Shown here in pieces: positions 1 to 8,800 of a stretch of 41,722 bases of DNA. The notes under the pieces were generated by a model, which saw only the letters and a list, made by a program, of their open reading frames with translations, had not been told where the DNA came from and did no database searches. The translations under genes and the position numbers were made by a program. The number at the start of each line of letters is the position of its first letter. Position 1 is the first letter of the stretch. Location of the stretch: the NCBI GenBank assembly GCA_017461865.1, contig JAFTVQ010000111.1, positions 1 to 41,722 of the forward strand, in the 5' to 3' direction. Source of the stretch: Lachnospiraceae bacterium. Its GTDB lineage: Bacteria; Bacillota; Clostridia; Lachnospirales; Lachnospiraceae.

Positions 1-1
1 A

Positions 2-982
2 ACCAGGACACGAACTTTAGATGAATTAATCAGTGAATTTGAAAATTATCCGGAAGACAGCGAAGATCCTCGCTATTTACTTTTTAAGAAAAATGTCCTG
101 CCATATAAACTGAATGGATACCCATGCAAAATCAGTGCAGTTATTAGTGATGGCATTCCATATGATTATGACGCAGACACGGATCTGGCTGACGTACCAG
201 ATGAAGTGATTGATTCTGAAATCCGCCTTATAGTTACAAACGAAATCAGCCGTACCAGGACTCCTGCTACTATTGCTGAAAATATAGCTCGCCTAAATAT
301 CCTGTACCAAAGGAAAAATATCGCTGCAAAATCCAATGCAGATAAAATTAATGTCAATAAGGCAATAGCAACTGATCTTGGAATTTCTGAACGCCAGGTT
401 AAGAATTATAAAGCAATCGATAATCTTATCCCGGAGCTGAAAGAAGAATTTGAAAAAAACAACATCACTCTGAAGGAAGGATCCAATTATTCAAAACTCA
501 CAGAAGCTGAACAACGTATGATTCTGGACATGATTCATTCCGGTCAGAAAGTCACTCCGGAAGAAGTTGCACTCCTGCTGAAAGAAAAGAGAGAAATGAC
601 AGATATGATTTTCGAAAAAGACAAAAAGATTAAAGAACTTCAGGAAGAAAAAGCCAATACCGACGATCATCAGCTTCTTGCTCAAAAGGACGATGAAATT
701 AAACTTCTCAAAAAAGAAATCGATGTGCTTACGTCTAAATCCGAAGCAAAAACATCTTCCTTTACTCCAAATCAATCTTCACTCGCAAAAGCAGATTTGT
801 CAGCCCGTACAGCATTTGAATCATGCAAAAAAGGAATACAGTGTTATTTAGAAGCCATTGACAAACTAACAAAAGCATCTGCAAACGCCACCGCTGAAGA
901 TCTTGCTGCTCTCGATATACTCACTGCCGATGATACACATCGTCAGATTATGCAGCTGGAAGAACTTCTTTCCCAAGCGTAA
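2..982 (+). CDS. ParB-like partition/regulatory protein (5' partial)
   Basis: The reading frame is open from the first bases of the window to a TAA at 980-982, so about 326 C-terminal residues are visible and the true start lies upstream. The central part (about residues 70-175 of the visible protein) resembles the helical DNA-binding half of ParB/RepB/KorB proteins: an Arg-rich helix, then an HTH with the text ATDLGISERQVKNYKAI and the typical LIPELKEEF follow-up. A long charged coiled coil follows (Lys/Glu-rich, around residues 205-250), then a C-terminal helical tail. The N-terminal ParB nuclease-like domain is mostly outside the window. The family works in plasmid or ICE segregation or as a transcription regulator. 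ParA was not seen and would have to be upstream. Family assignment is moderate; role is inferred. Confidence 0.6.
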   Translation, partial: TRTRTLDELISEFENYPEDSEDPRYLLFKKNVLPYKLNGYPCKISAVISDGIPYDYDADTDLADVPDEVIDSEIRLIVTNEISRTRTPATIAENIARLNILYQRKNIAAKSNADKINVNKAIATDLGISERQVKNYKAIDNLIPELKEEFEKNNITLKEGSNYSKLTEAEQRMILDMIHSGQKVTPEEVALLLKEKREMTDMIFEKDKKIKELQEEKANTDDHQLLAQKDDEIKLLKKEIDVLTSKSEAKTSSFTPNQSSLAKADLSARTAFESCKKGIQCYLEAIDKLTKASANATAEDLAALDILTADDTHRQIMQLEELLSQA

Positions 983-999
983 GGTCACCCGGTGACCTT
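981..999. repeat. 19-bp perfect palindrome at the parB-like stop codon
   Basis: aaggtcacc and ggtgacctt flank a single central C. The repeat overlaps the stop codon of the ParB-like gene and ends 30 bp before the XRE gene. No T-run follows, so it is a better operator or partition-site candidate than an intrinsic terminator. Confidence 0.6.
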
Positions 1000-1029
1000 T
1001 GAATATACACATCACCAAAGGAGGCAAAA

Positions 1030-1257
1030 ATGGAATCATCAGAAATAATCTTCCGAAAGAACATCATCTATCTTCGGCTCCTAAAGGAAATTTCCCCTTA
1101 CCGGGTGTCCAAGGATTTAAATATCAATATGTCTTACTACTACAATTTAGAAAATTTAAGAAAACCAATAAATCCACGCTTTGAAATATTTGATAAGTTA
1201 GCTGACTATTATGGCATTACGGTCAGCGATTTGTTTAAGCCACAATATAGTAAGTGA
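1030..1257 (+). CDS. Small XRE-family (Cro/C1-type) HTH regulator
   Basis: This 75-residue protein is almost entirely one HTH_3/HTH_26-type domain. Recognisable elements are the first helix pair with ISPYRVSKDLNINMSYYYNLE and the C-terminal FDKLADYYGITVSDLF, the classic end of Cro/C1 folds. The start is fixed by a strong AAAGGAGG about 5-6 nt before the ATG. An alternative frame starting at 999 lacks an RBS and was not chosen. It lies 47 bp after the ParB-like gene and upstream of a small unknown gene. Such stand-alone XRE proteins usually autoregulate mobile-element operons; the palindrome at 981-999 is a plausible operator (inference). Confidence 0.8.
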   Translation: MESSEIIFRKNIIYLRLLKEISPYRVSKDLNINMSYYYNLENLRKPINPRFEIFDKLADYYGITVSDLFKPQYSK

Positions 1258-1305
1258 ATTAGGCGACGGATGGATATATGCAGAATAAGGATAAGGAGGG
1301 CTTAT

Positions 1306-1623
1306 ATGAGAGCGGGACGATTACCCGAAATATTGTGTAACGAAAACATTATTGTTGTAGGAGCAAGCGGTAAAACGGCACATACGAAAGAATTTCGTTC
1401 AACTTGGAATTTGATAGACTTTGCTCATAAATTTCCTTTTACAGAGGTCGTTAAAATTTCTCCACTAAACAAAAATACCCTCATGGTATATGTGTTCGAT
1501 GCAACGGCTAAAGCATTGGCAGAAAAACGATATGATGATGCGTTAAAATATGCAGAAACTCTTGAATCTCATACGTTTGAAAATGATATAGGGTATATTA
1601 AGGGATTTCAAAAGCAAAAATAG
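1306..1623 (+). CDS. Small hypothetical protein
   Basis: A 105-residue protein that I do not recognise. The ATG at 1306 has AAGGAGGG at ideal spacing; an in-frame ATG at 1270 has no such site. The N-terminal half contains a hydrophobic strand (IIVVGASGK) followed by basic/aromatic segments. The C-terminal half is helical with ALAEKRYDDALKYAETLE. No signal peptide or membrane segment is visible. It follows the XRE gene on the same strand by about 48 bp and is closed by a strong terminator immediately after the stop codon, so the two probably form an operon. The glycine-containing IIVVGASGK is not a full P-loop. Function unknown. Confidence 0.6.
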   Translation: MRAGRLPEILCNENIIVVGASGKTAHTKEFRSTWNLIDFAHKFPFTEVVKISPLNKNTLMVYVFDATAKALAEKRYDDALKYAETLESHTFENDIGYIKGFQKQK

Positions 1624-1652
1624 ACGGAAATTGCTCCGTCTATTTTTATTTT
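1616..1652 (+). terminator. Intrinsic terminator after the small hypothetical gene
   Basis: Stem of 13 bp between 1616-1628 and 1635-1647 (core tagacgga / tccgtcta), 6-nt loop, then a T-rich tail. The left arm includes the stop codon at 1621-1623. Confidence 0.85.
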
Positions 1653-1706
1653 TAAAAAAGGATTGCAATAACATAAAAAATATTGTATGTTAAGTATAGA
1701 AAACGG

Positions 1707-1741
1707 AACTGGACAAAATGACTATTTTGTCCAGTTTTTTT
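1707..1741 (+). terminator. Orphan strong terminator-like hairpin
   Basis: A 13-bp perfect stem (aactggacaaaat at 1707-1719, complement at 1724-1736) with a GACT loop and a T-run. No gene lies between it and the previous terminator. It could be a second stop for rightward transcription or an end structure of the adjacent IS200-like element. Confidence 0.7.
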
Positions 1742-1802
1742 CTTTATAGTGTGCTTTATTTTTACATAAAATACTTTTTATTATCTACTTTTTGGATTTG
1801 TT

Positions 1803-2222
1803 CTATCTGTTTCGATACTGATGTTGTATAGTTATATACTTATTAAGAGCATCGGTTATATCCTCGTTACCAGCAATAATCAGATATGATGAATCCCATA
1901 CATGTCTATCTTGAAGATCTTCCTGCAGCTCCGGTAAGCGGATCTGTATTTTTTTTGCAGAACCACCTTTTAAAGATTTAATCAAATCCGGAAGATAATG
2001 CTGCGGTCGGCAATTCATAATCAAATGAATATAATCCTCTCCTATATCAAGTTCCTGAATCTTAATTTCTTTATCTTCTGCTATTGCATACAAAATATCC
2101 TTAAGAACGTCCCTTCGCGATTCGCTTGTAAAAACAGTCTGGCGGTTCATCGTACACCATGCCAAATGGTACGTAAGATTATATATATATCCTTTCCTGG
2201 CTTCTAGTTTTATTTCCAACAC
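1803..2222 (-). CDS. IS200/IS605-family TnpA-like Y1 transposase, altered HUH motif
   Basis: This 139-residue protein matches the single-domain Y1 transposase fold. It has an N-terminal NLTYHLAWCT strand, then GEDYIHLIMNC where the family has H-U-H, the PQHYLPDLIKSLKG segment, VWDSSYLI, and a C-terminal NKYITIQ. Tyr129 is the expected nucleophile and Gln133 the usual metal-helper position. The first HUH histidine is replaced by Tyr64 (codon TAT at 2031-2033); His66 is kept. The length is typical of the family (about 130-155). GAGGTG precedes the ATG by about 6 nt. No TnpB or RNA-guided nuclease gene is adjacent. Transposition activity is doubtful with a broken metal site, although the frame is intact. 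Confidence 0.8.
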   Translation of the reverse strand: MLEIKLEARKGYIYNLTYHLAWCTMNRQTVFTSESRRDVLKDILYAIAEDKEIKIQELDIGEDYIHLIMNCRPQHYLPDLIKSLKGGSAKKIQIRLPELQEDLQDRHVWDSSYLIIAGNEDITDALNKYITIQHQYRNR

Positions 2223-2286
2223 AATTCACCTCGATTCATACGATTATTATGAACAACATTAGTAAAGCTTGATATCATGAAAATTT

Positions 2287-5200
2287 CTATTTCTTTATCT
2301 TCACACTCTTATCTACTTTTTTCTTCAAAAGCTTCTTATACGCCTTCAGCTTGCTCTTCGGCACCTTAATTGTCGCATTCTTCTTAATTTTCTTAAATGC
2401 AGAGGATCCAACGCTTTTGAGTTTCTTACTCTTAATCGTTACTTTCTTAAGTGCCTTACAGTTATAAAAAGCTTTCTTTCCTATTGATGTTACCTTTGAT
2501 GGAATCGTAATGGATTTTAATTTCTTGCATCCATAAAAGGCATTTTTACCAATTTTCGTTACAGAAGATGGAATTGTAATCTTAGTCAATTTACTATGTC
2601 CATTAAATGCATTGGATCCAATCTCTGTTACTTTATATCTCTTACCGCCATAAGATACTGTAGATTTCAGACTATAGGTTTTCTTATTTCCCAATGCTTC
2701 GGTAATTATTACATTATCTCCGTCAAAAGTATAAACAATATTCTGTATCGTAATTGATTCCGGTCTTGTCACATTTGTCTCCGGAGAAGGTACTTTCTCA
2801 GTTCCTCCCGTAACTGTAATCTTATAAACAAGCGTTTGGCCAATCACATCATTTGATTTAATCGTCAGTGTCGCTGTGCCGGCAGAAACAGCCTGGATTT
2901 CACATCCTGCATTTCCACCATTATAAGTGACATACGGCTGTCTAACCACTTTAAAAACTGCGTTATTTGAAGATGTTGCGGATAAAACTTCATGATAATT
3001 GAACGGATTATCACAGGTTACCCAAAAGCTAATCACGCTGATTCCACCGGCGTTCATACTGATTTCCTGCTGTGCCGGGAATCCTGCCGTGATAGAAGCT
3101 GCTCCATCATATGCTATGACAGTAATCGTTTCTGAAAGATTGCTGCCATCAGTAGCCGTTGCCGTCAGTGTTGCTTCTCCGGAAGCCACTGCTGTAAGAA
3201 TTCCATTTGTATAACGAATCACTTCGTATCCGGATGTGTTATTTACTGTATAAGAAATAGAGCTATCTGCATCCGCAGGAAGCAGTTCTGCCGAGATTTT
3301 CTTACTTTGTCCCGCTGTCATGTATAATGTATTGTTTTCAATACCAAATGTAACTGTATCTGCCATCTGCTTGATAGTTACTTTGCAAGAAGCCTTTACA
3401 GCAGGTGTTTCTGTTAGATATGCGTCAACCGTAACAATCCCTTTTTCCAGTGCAGTAAGTACACCATTTTCATCAATTTCAGCAAGATCAGTATTATCTA
3501 CAGACCACGTGAAATCAGAAGCCTCGTTTCCAATAAATCCATCTGCAAATACCGGCACCATCTTAATCTCGGATCCTGTTGTCGTACTTGTATCTACAAG
3601 CTTAAAAGAAGAAGTCTTTACTATTACCGAACAGCTATCACTACTCTTTCCATCATAAGAGGTTGCAATAATCTCGCACTGTCCGACTCCTTTTGGTGTT
3701 ACCTTTCCGTTTTCATCTACCGTTGCAACGGATTCATCCGTAGAATAATAGGTAAAACTCGGAAAGCTGGCATTAGCTGGAAGGAGCGTTGCAGAAAGTG
3801 TTGCCGTTGTCTGATCCGTTAAAGATAACGACTCTTTGGAAAGCGTAAGGCTACTTGACAGCGTAATGTTTTCTGCTTTGTTGGTCAACGCCCGGCTTCC
3901 ACCAAGATAAACACGTTCTCCCTCCTCAATGCAAATAACGAAGATGCCACCGTTTGGCACGTACAACGGGTCAGAACTGATATCAAGGGTGTACCATCCG
4001 GTATAATCCGAAGTTCCGGTAAATGTTTTTGTTTTGCCCGAATAACTGATCAGTTTTCCGTCTTTTATCACAGGATTGGCATACAAAGTTAATTTATATG
4101 GCGTATTACAATTAAGATAGGTCATAACGCCCTCTACTTTTTCGACTGCATTTTCACCATATGCTTTTGCCGTGTAAAATCCCGGATTATTTTCGTCCGG
4201 TTCATACAAATATATATTTTCATATGTCTCTGCACTGTCCATCTCAATAGCAAAAGGATCCATTAAATTCGGATCATAATAAGATAACCAAAAATAACCA
4301 TTAGATTGAACTCCATTTGCACCTATAACCATACCCCATGAATTTTTACAAAGCCAGGCTCCATCCGCTTTTGGTGCTACCAAGAAATTCTCCTTTGAAT
4401 AATCATCATCCCATCCCACTATTTCAATGGCGTGATTAGTTTCTTTTATGTTATATGGATAATAATAATTTGCTTCGCCACCCTCTGTTGGTGTAATATA
4501 ATAGGAACCGTAATCATAATAGGAAGCAGATACGCCACCATAATTCGAAATCAAATATTTCACATCATCCCAGGTACTTACATCGTTTTCATCATAATCA
4601 CAATGCTTAGAACCTTTAAAATGCCAGTAATTCTTATTGGTTAACGCTTCATCCAGCACCCATGCATTAATTTCATCCGCAGTCGGATCTACCGGAAGAT
4701 ATTTTCCAGTTGCTATCTCATACTCCATTTCATTATAAAACGGAGCTTCCGAATCATAAACCGGCCCTACCCATTTCGATAATTCATCAATTACAGATTC
4801 AGACACACCACCATCCAAACATTCCGCAAATGTATGATTGCTTTTATGCTTATCCACCTTATAATTACCAAGTCTGTCTTCATAACCATAATGATCAAAA
4901 TATGCAAGCTGCACTTCAGAAAGATCAATATCACTGGTCGCCAAACCTTTATGAATCAGATTCGATTCCACAGCTGCTACTCCTGCAAAGAGCCAACAGG
5001 TACCACCCACCTGAGTTCTGACTGCAGATACTTTGTTTTCCGTTCTCGGATCATATTTCGCCGGATAAGACACAGTAGCACTCGAACCTTCTGCAGTAAT
5101 ACGATCTGCTGTAATTCCCCCGCTTTTCTTTTTATTCCAATTTGGATTACCATAGCTGATACCGCTGCTGATGGTACCGTTTGTAATCCCTTTTTCACGC

Positions 5201-5376
5201 AGATATGTTGCCAGGGCATTCTCTCCCGGTTGTTCTGTTTCTTCCATAATCACAGAATTTTCAGAAACGGAAACCATTCCCTGATCCGGATCACCTTCCG
5301 CTGCCATAGCCGGAACCGGCACAGCTGTAATTCCTACGATCATCGATAATAATAATACAAGTATGCGTTTCTTCAT
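2287..5376 (-). CDS. Secreted papain-family (C1A) protease with lectin-like, Big_2 and LRR_5 domains
   Basis: A 1029-residue secreted protein. The ATG at 5376 was chosen because a GGGGAG site precedes it and the signal peptide (MKKRILVLLL... to about AMAAEG) starts there; the longer frame from 5403 adds nine unlikely residues. Residues 105-360 form a C1A peptidase: Cys127 in GGTCWLFAG, oxyanion Gln122, His315 in NHAIEIVGW and Asn345 in KNSWG. A lectin-like domain follows (about 375-490, as in clostridial C1A proteins), then two to three Ig-like Big_2-type domains (about 500-850). Four LRR_5/BspA-type repeats come next (IGSNAF, IGKNAFYGC, IGKKAFYNC and so on), then a Lys-rich tail. No LPXTG is visible. 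The catalytic residues are all present, so it is probably an active extracellular protease. The next gene downstream is the IS200-like tnpA, 64 bp away. Confidence 0.88.
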   Translation of the reverse strand: MKKRILVLLLSMIVGITAVPVPAMAAEGDPDQGMVSVSENSVIMEETEQPGENALATYLREKGITNGTISSGISYGNPNWNKKKSGGITADRITAEGSSATVSYPAKYDPRTENKVSAVRTQVGGTCWLFAGVAAVESNLIHKGLATSDIDLSEVQLAYFDHYGYEDRLGNYKVDKHKSNHTFAECLDGGVSESVIDELSKWVGPVYDSEAPFYNEMEYEIATGKYLPVDPTADEINAWVLDEALTNKNYWHFKGSKHCDYDENDVSTWDDVKYLISNYGGVSASYYDYGSYYITPTEGGEANYYYPYNIKETNHAIEIVGWDDDYSKENFLVAPKADGAWLCKNSWGMVIGANGVQSNGYFWLSYYDPNLMDPFAIEMDSAETYENIYLYEPDENNPGFYTAKAYGENAVEKVEGVMTYLNCNTPYKLTLYANPVIKDGKLISYSGKTKTFTGTSDYTGWYTLDISSDPLYVPNGGIFVICIEEGERVYLGGSRALTNKAENITLSSSLTLSKESLSLTDQTTATLSATLLPANASFPSFTYYSTDESVATVDENGKVTPKGVGQCEIIATSYDGKSSDSCSVIVKTSSFKLVDTSTTTGSEIKMVPVFADGFIGNEASDFTWSVDNTDLAEIDENGVLTALEKGIVTVDAYLTETPAVKASCKVTIKQMADTVTFGIENNTLYMTAGQSKKISAELLPADADSSISYTVNNTSGYEVIRYTNGILTAVASGEATLTATATDGSNLSETITVIAYDGAASITAGFPAQQEISMNAGGISVISFWVTCDNPFNYHEVLSATSSNNAVFKVVRQPYVTYNGGNAGCEIQAVSAGTATLTIKSNDVIGQTLVYKITVTGGTEKVPSPETNVTRPESITIQNIVYTFDGDNVIITEALGNKKTYSLKSTVSYGGKRYKVTEIGSNAFNGHSKLTKITIPSSVTKIGKNAFYGCKKLKSITIPSKVTSIGKKAFYNCKALKKVTIKSKKLKSVGSSAFKKIKKNATIKVPKSKLKAYKKLLKKKVDKSVKIKK

Positions 5377-5426
5377 AAAAGACTCCCCTTCCCCACCTAA
5401 CAAGGTGCCAGCATTTCTTTTATTTT

Positions 5427-5455
5427 ATTATATCATACGAAAGACAATATGTCCA
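5427..5455 (-). promoter_or_regulatory. Predicted sigma-A promoter of the C1A protease gene
   Basis: On the minus strand TGGACA (5450-5455) is separated by 17 bp from TATAAT (5427-5432), about 50 bp upstream of the chosen start codon. Confidence 0.65.
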
Positions 5456-5547
5456 GTATTTATCAATATTATGTTACTATTTTATATAATCATACGTTCC
5501 TCACTTCGAGTAATATTACACAGAAACAGTAATAGTTTTTTACAACC

Positions 5548-5576
5548 AAAAAAGACCAGGGAGAACCTGGTCTTTT
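5548..5576 (-). terminator. Terminator of the small peptide gene
   Basis: An 11-bp perfect stem (5550-5560 with 5566-5576, core gaccagg/cctggtc), loop of 5 nt. On the minus strand it ends in a six-T run (5548-5553). It lies 38 bp downstream of the stop codon of the 21-residue peptide gene. Confidence 0.85.
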
Positions 5577-5613
5577 CGGGGGTATTATTACCCATTTTCT
5601 TTTTGCGTTAAAA

Positions 5614-5679
5614 CTAAAGTCTCGTAACATCAATCAACATTGTAATATCGATTAATCTTGTAATATCTGCTGTTTTCAT
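5614..5679 (-). CDS. 21-residue hexad-repeat peptide (candidate small gene)
   Basis: An ATG at 5679 opens a 21-codon frame ending in TAG at 5614-5616. The peptide is MKTA followed by three six-residue units: DITRLI, DITMLI and DVTRL. It has a purine-rich GAGAG site 6-8 nt before the ATG, a consensus-like promoter 36 bp upstream of the start and an intrinsic terminator 38 bp downstream, so it reads as a complete transcription unit in an otherwise empty gap of about 450 bp between two surface-protein genes. It has no signal peptide and is only moderately hydrophobic. I do not recognise the family. It could be a signalling or regulatory peptide, or the frame could be incidental to a small RNA. 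Confidence 0.5.
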   Translation of the reverse strand: MKTADITRLIDITMLIDVTRL

Positions 5680-5714
5680 AGTAATCTCTCTTTTTCTTTC
5701 CCTCATTTTCCACT

Positions 5715-5743
5715 ATAATACAAAAAATTTTTACAACAGGCAA
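5715..5743 (-). promoter_or_regulatory. Predicted promoter of the small peptide gene
   Basis: Minus strand TTGCCT (5738-5743), 17-bp spacer, TATTAT (5715-5720). The predicted transcript start is near 5708, giving a leader of about 29 nt before the peptide ATG. Confidence 0.65.
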
Positions 5744-5781
5744 GATTTTCTTTACTATAGTGCAAATTTGTGTCTCTCTAC

Positions 5782-5813
5782 AAAAAAGATCCCCGGAGAA
5801 ATCCGAGGATCTT
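5782..5813 (-). terminator. Terminator of the InlB/LRR_5 surface protein gene
   Basis: The stem 5786-5796 with 5803-5813 has one mismatch (aagatcc ... ggatctt core) and a 6-nt loop. A six-T run follows on the minus strand, starting about 20 bp after the stop codon at 5834. Confidence 0.8.
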
Positions 5814-5833
5814 CTTGTCGATTAATATATTAA

Positions 5834-8800
5834 TTAATACTTCCCTTTTAACAAACCAGAATAAGATGATATTTTGCTGTTAGGCACTTTAAATACAATG
5901 TTATTTTTACATTTTTTAAATGCCTTGCTTCCAACACTAGTCAATGCTCTGGAATTAATGGTTACTTTTTTCAGTTTTTTACAATTATAGAACGCCTTGC
6001 TTCCAACGGTCTGTACTTTTGAAGGGATTGTGATTTTTGTAATCTTAGCACAGTTCCGGAATGCATTGGATCCGATTTTCGTCACTGATTTTCCAATTGT
6101 TACACTCTTTAATTTTTTACAGTTATAGAATGCTTTATTTGGAACATTAGTAAGCTTGGAAGGCATCTTAATATTTGTTAATGACTTACAGTTGTAAAAA
6201 ACACCCGTTCCCATGCTGAGAAGCTGAGATCCGGAAACGAATGTTACCTTTTTCAACTTAGTACATTTTCCGAATGTATAGGTGCCAATCTTCAGAACGG
6301 TTTTCGGAATAGAAATCTTTGTCAATGCCTTACAATTATAGAACGCCTTGTTCCCGATCTTAACCAATCCATAATTAAGTTTCACAGTTTTCAATGCTGT
6401 ACAATTTTGGAACGCATTGTTTCCAATCGTCTTTACTGTAGATGGCAACGTTATGCTCTTTAACGAAGTACATCCATAGAATGCACGGTTGCCAATCGTT
6501 ACCAATCCTTCATGAAGCGTTACTTTTTCAAGTCCTGTACATCCTTCAAATGCAGAATTTCCAATCTTACTGATATTTGCTGAAAGAACCACTTCTTTTA
6601 ACTTTTTATTGTTATAGAAAGCTTTATTGTATATCTCTGTAATACGATATACTTTATCTCCAATTTTGATCACATCCGGAATTACTACTTTCGAAGCCTC
6701 GGTCGTAATAAACTTGATTCCCAGCGTTCCATCCGGATTCTGAATAATCTCATACTTTGCTCCATCGATATCCATGCTGAAGGATAAACCTGCAGCCAGT
6801 TTTTTAATAATCTCATTAATCTGAATATCTGTAAGCCCACCTGTGCTTGGAGCTACCGGTTGCACTGCAGTTCCTTTCTTTACACAGTCATAGTAATATT
6901 TTACGACTAATCCATCACTGACTGTAATCGTCTGCAATGCCGGTTTCTGACACTCGCAGCCATCCACCTTATTCACGTAATCCACTGCGCCCTGGTTGTA
7001 AGGTGGAGTAGTTACGGTTCCGGTTGCAGCCTGCCATGTATCTTTTTTATAAAGACCATAGCTTCCCGTCGGACTTGTCTTCACATAATGCTCCACATAA
7101 TATTTTACTATTTCATCAGATTTAACATTGTAGTAGAAATCAATCACGGTACTGCCATCACCGGCAATCGTTACCATCTGGGCATCCGGTGTCTCAAAGC
7201 CTTCTACCGTTTCTGCAGGTACTGTAATCGTGGAATCTGTTGTACCATACCTTACTTCCGTACCCGGAAGAGGACACACAAACCTGTTTCCCAGATCGTC
7301 CTCAGCCACATTTTTATATGCATTCGGATCTGATTTATCAGAATTATTTTTATTTTGCTGGAAATAACGATTGATGGTATAAGGTGTTCCGGTGCTTGCA
7401 CTCCAGCTTGCAGTCAAAGCTACCGTAGCTTCATTATCTGCTGTCAGATTTTTTGCTGTTTCTTTGTAGGTACCACCGGCCCCGGTCCATCCGTTAAATA
7501 CATAACCATCTTTTACCGGTGTCGGAAGCTCTACTTCCACATCGTAAGTCGCAGCAATTGTTTCTACCGCTGCATCTTCATCGTTTTCTTCATAATCGAT
7601 GTCTGTCTCAAAAACTCCACCGTTTGCATCCAACTGAACATCGTAATTATTAGCCGTCCAGGATGCGGTAGCTGTCACATTTTTCGTCGGGGTATAAGTT
7701 GCACCTGCCGCTCCGATATCCCACTTACTGAACTGATATCCGGTTCTTGTGGCTGACGGAAGCTTAATCGATGCCGGATTCCATAATGCATACATGGTTA
7801 CGGTACCATTTGATGTTGTTGTCAGATTGCTGTAAGTTGCACCTGCTGCATGTGTCACTTTTGCCGGTGTATTGGCTCCCCAACCTTTAAACGTATAATT
7901 GGCCGTCTGGGATGCTTCGTCCGATATACCACCGTTCCCATTATAGGTAACAGTGTAGTTTCTTGAGAAACCATTACCCTGTGTCGTATATGCTTTTCCA
8001 AAAGTACAATTCTGCGCAGAAACGCCACCACTGGTTGATCCGTTTCCATTGTAGTTCACGTTGTAATTGATTGGAACCAGTGTAATAGTCTGTGTAAGAT
8101 TTTCCCCTGTAAAACTGGTAGTTCCGGACAATCCAACACCGGCCAAACTATATGCATTAACCAGTGATATCAACTTGATTGTCGCCGCATACGTAGATGC
8201 ATTGTATGCAGTCATACGTTCATCTACCGGATAAATACGACGCACATCCGAATTCGTCAACTCTTTTGTCGACGTAGTTACATAGCTTGCCCCATAATCA
8301 TAATATAACTTATGCATAGAACTGGTACTCGAATATGTAACCACAGCCGTATATCCTGCCGGCTTATTATAAGTCATGTTCGTTAAGACTGTCGTATAAG
8401 TGGAACCACCTAATGACGCATAGCTATTTGTATTACCGGAATAACACGTAGCACCGCACCAGTTTATTCCGGATATGGTAGGTGTCAGTTTCAGAGACTG
8501 CGATTCTCCCCAGGTTACGTCTTTATCAAATCCGGTTATTTTGTGCTTAATGGAACATGTTTGTCCATTTACGCCATTGACAATGTTGGTCGTCCAGTAT
8601 CCAGATGTATTACTCGGATAAGAAGCATACACTTCACCGGCCATAGACTCGTATACTTCAAGTGCATATTCATATACGGTCTGATATTCTTCTTCTGCAA
8701 CACCTTCCTTTGGAATTACACTGTGAAGATCCGTGTTTCTGGCAAGCAGCTCGTTAAGATCTGCTTCTGACATGGCATTCAGCCACACACCGATTTCATA

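Noticed and set aside
1803-2222. Possible guide-RNA-associated TnpB/IscB system with the IS200-like gene
   Set aside because: No RuvC or HNH nuclease gene or omega-RNA-like conserved region is visible on either side; the neighbours are a small hypothetical protein and the C1A protease.
4834-5349. Long plus-strand open frame inside the C1A protease gene
   Set aside because: It has no RBS and a low-complexity His/Cys/Arg composition typical of a frame antisense to a real gene; the minus-strand frame has full domain content.
5801-5833. Possible CRISPR or tandem-repeat signal near the two LRR_5 genes
   Set aside because: The repeated text there reflects LRR_5 coding repeats of irregular spacing and terminator stems; no constant repeat with unique spacers is present.
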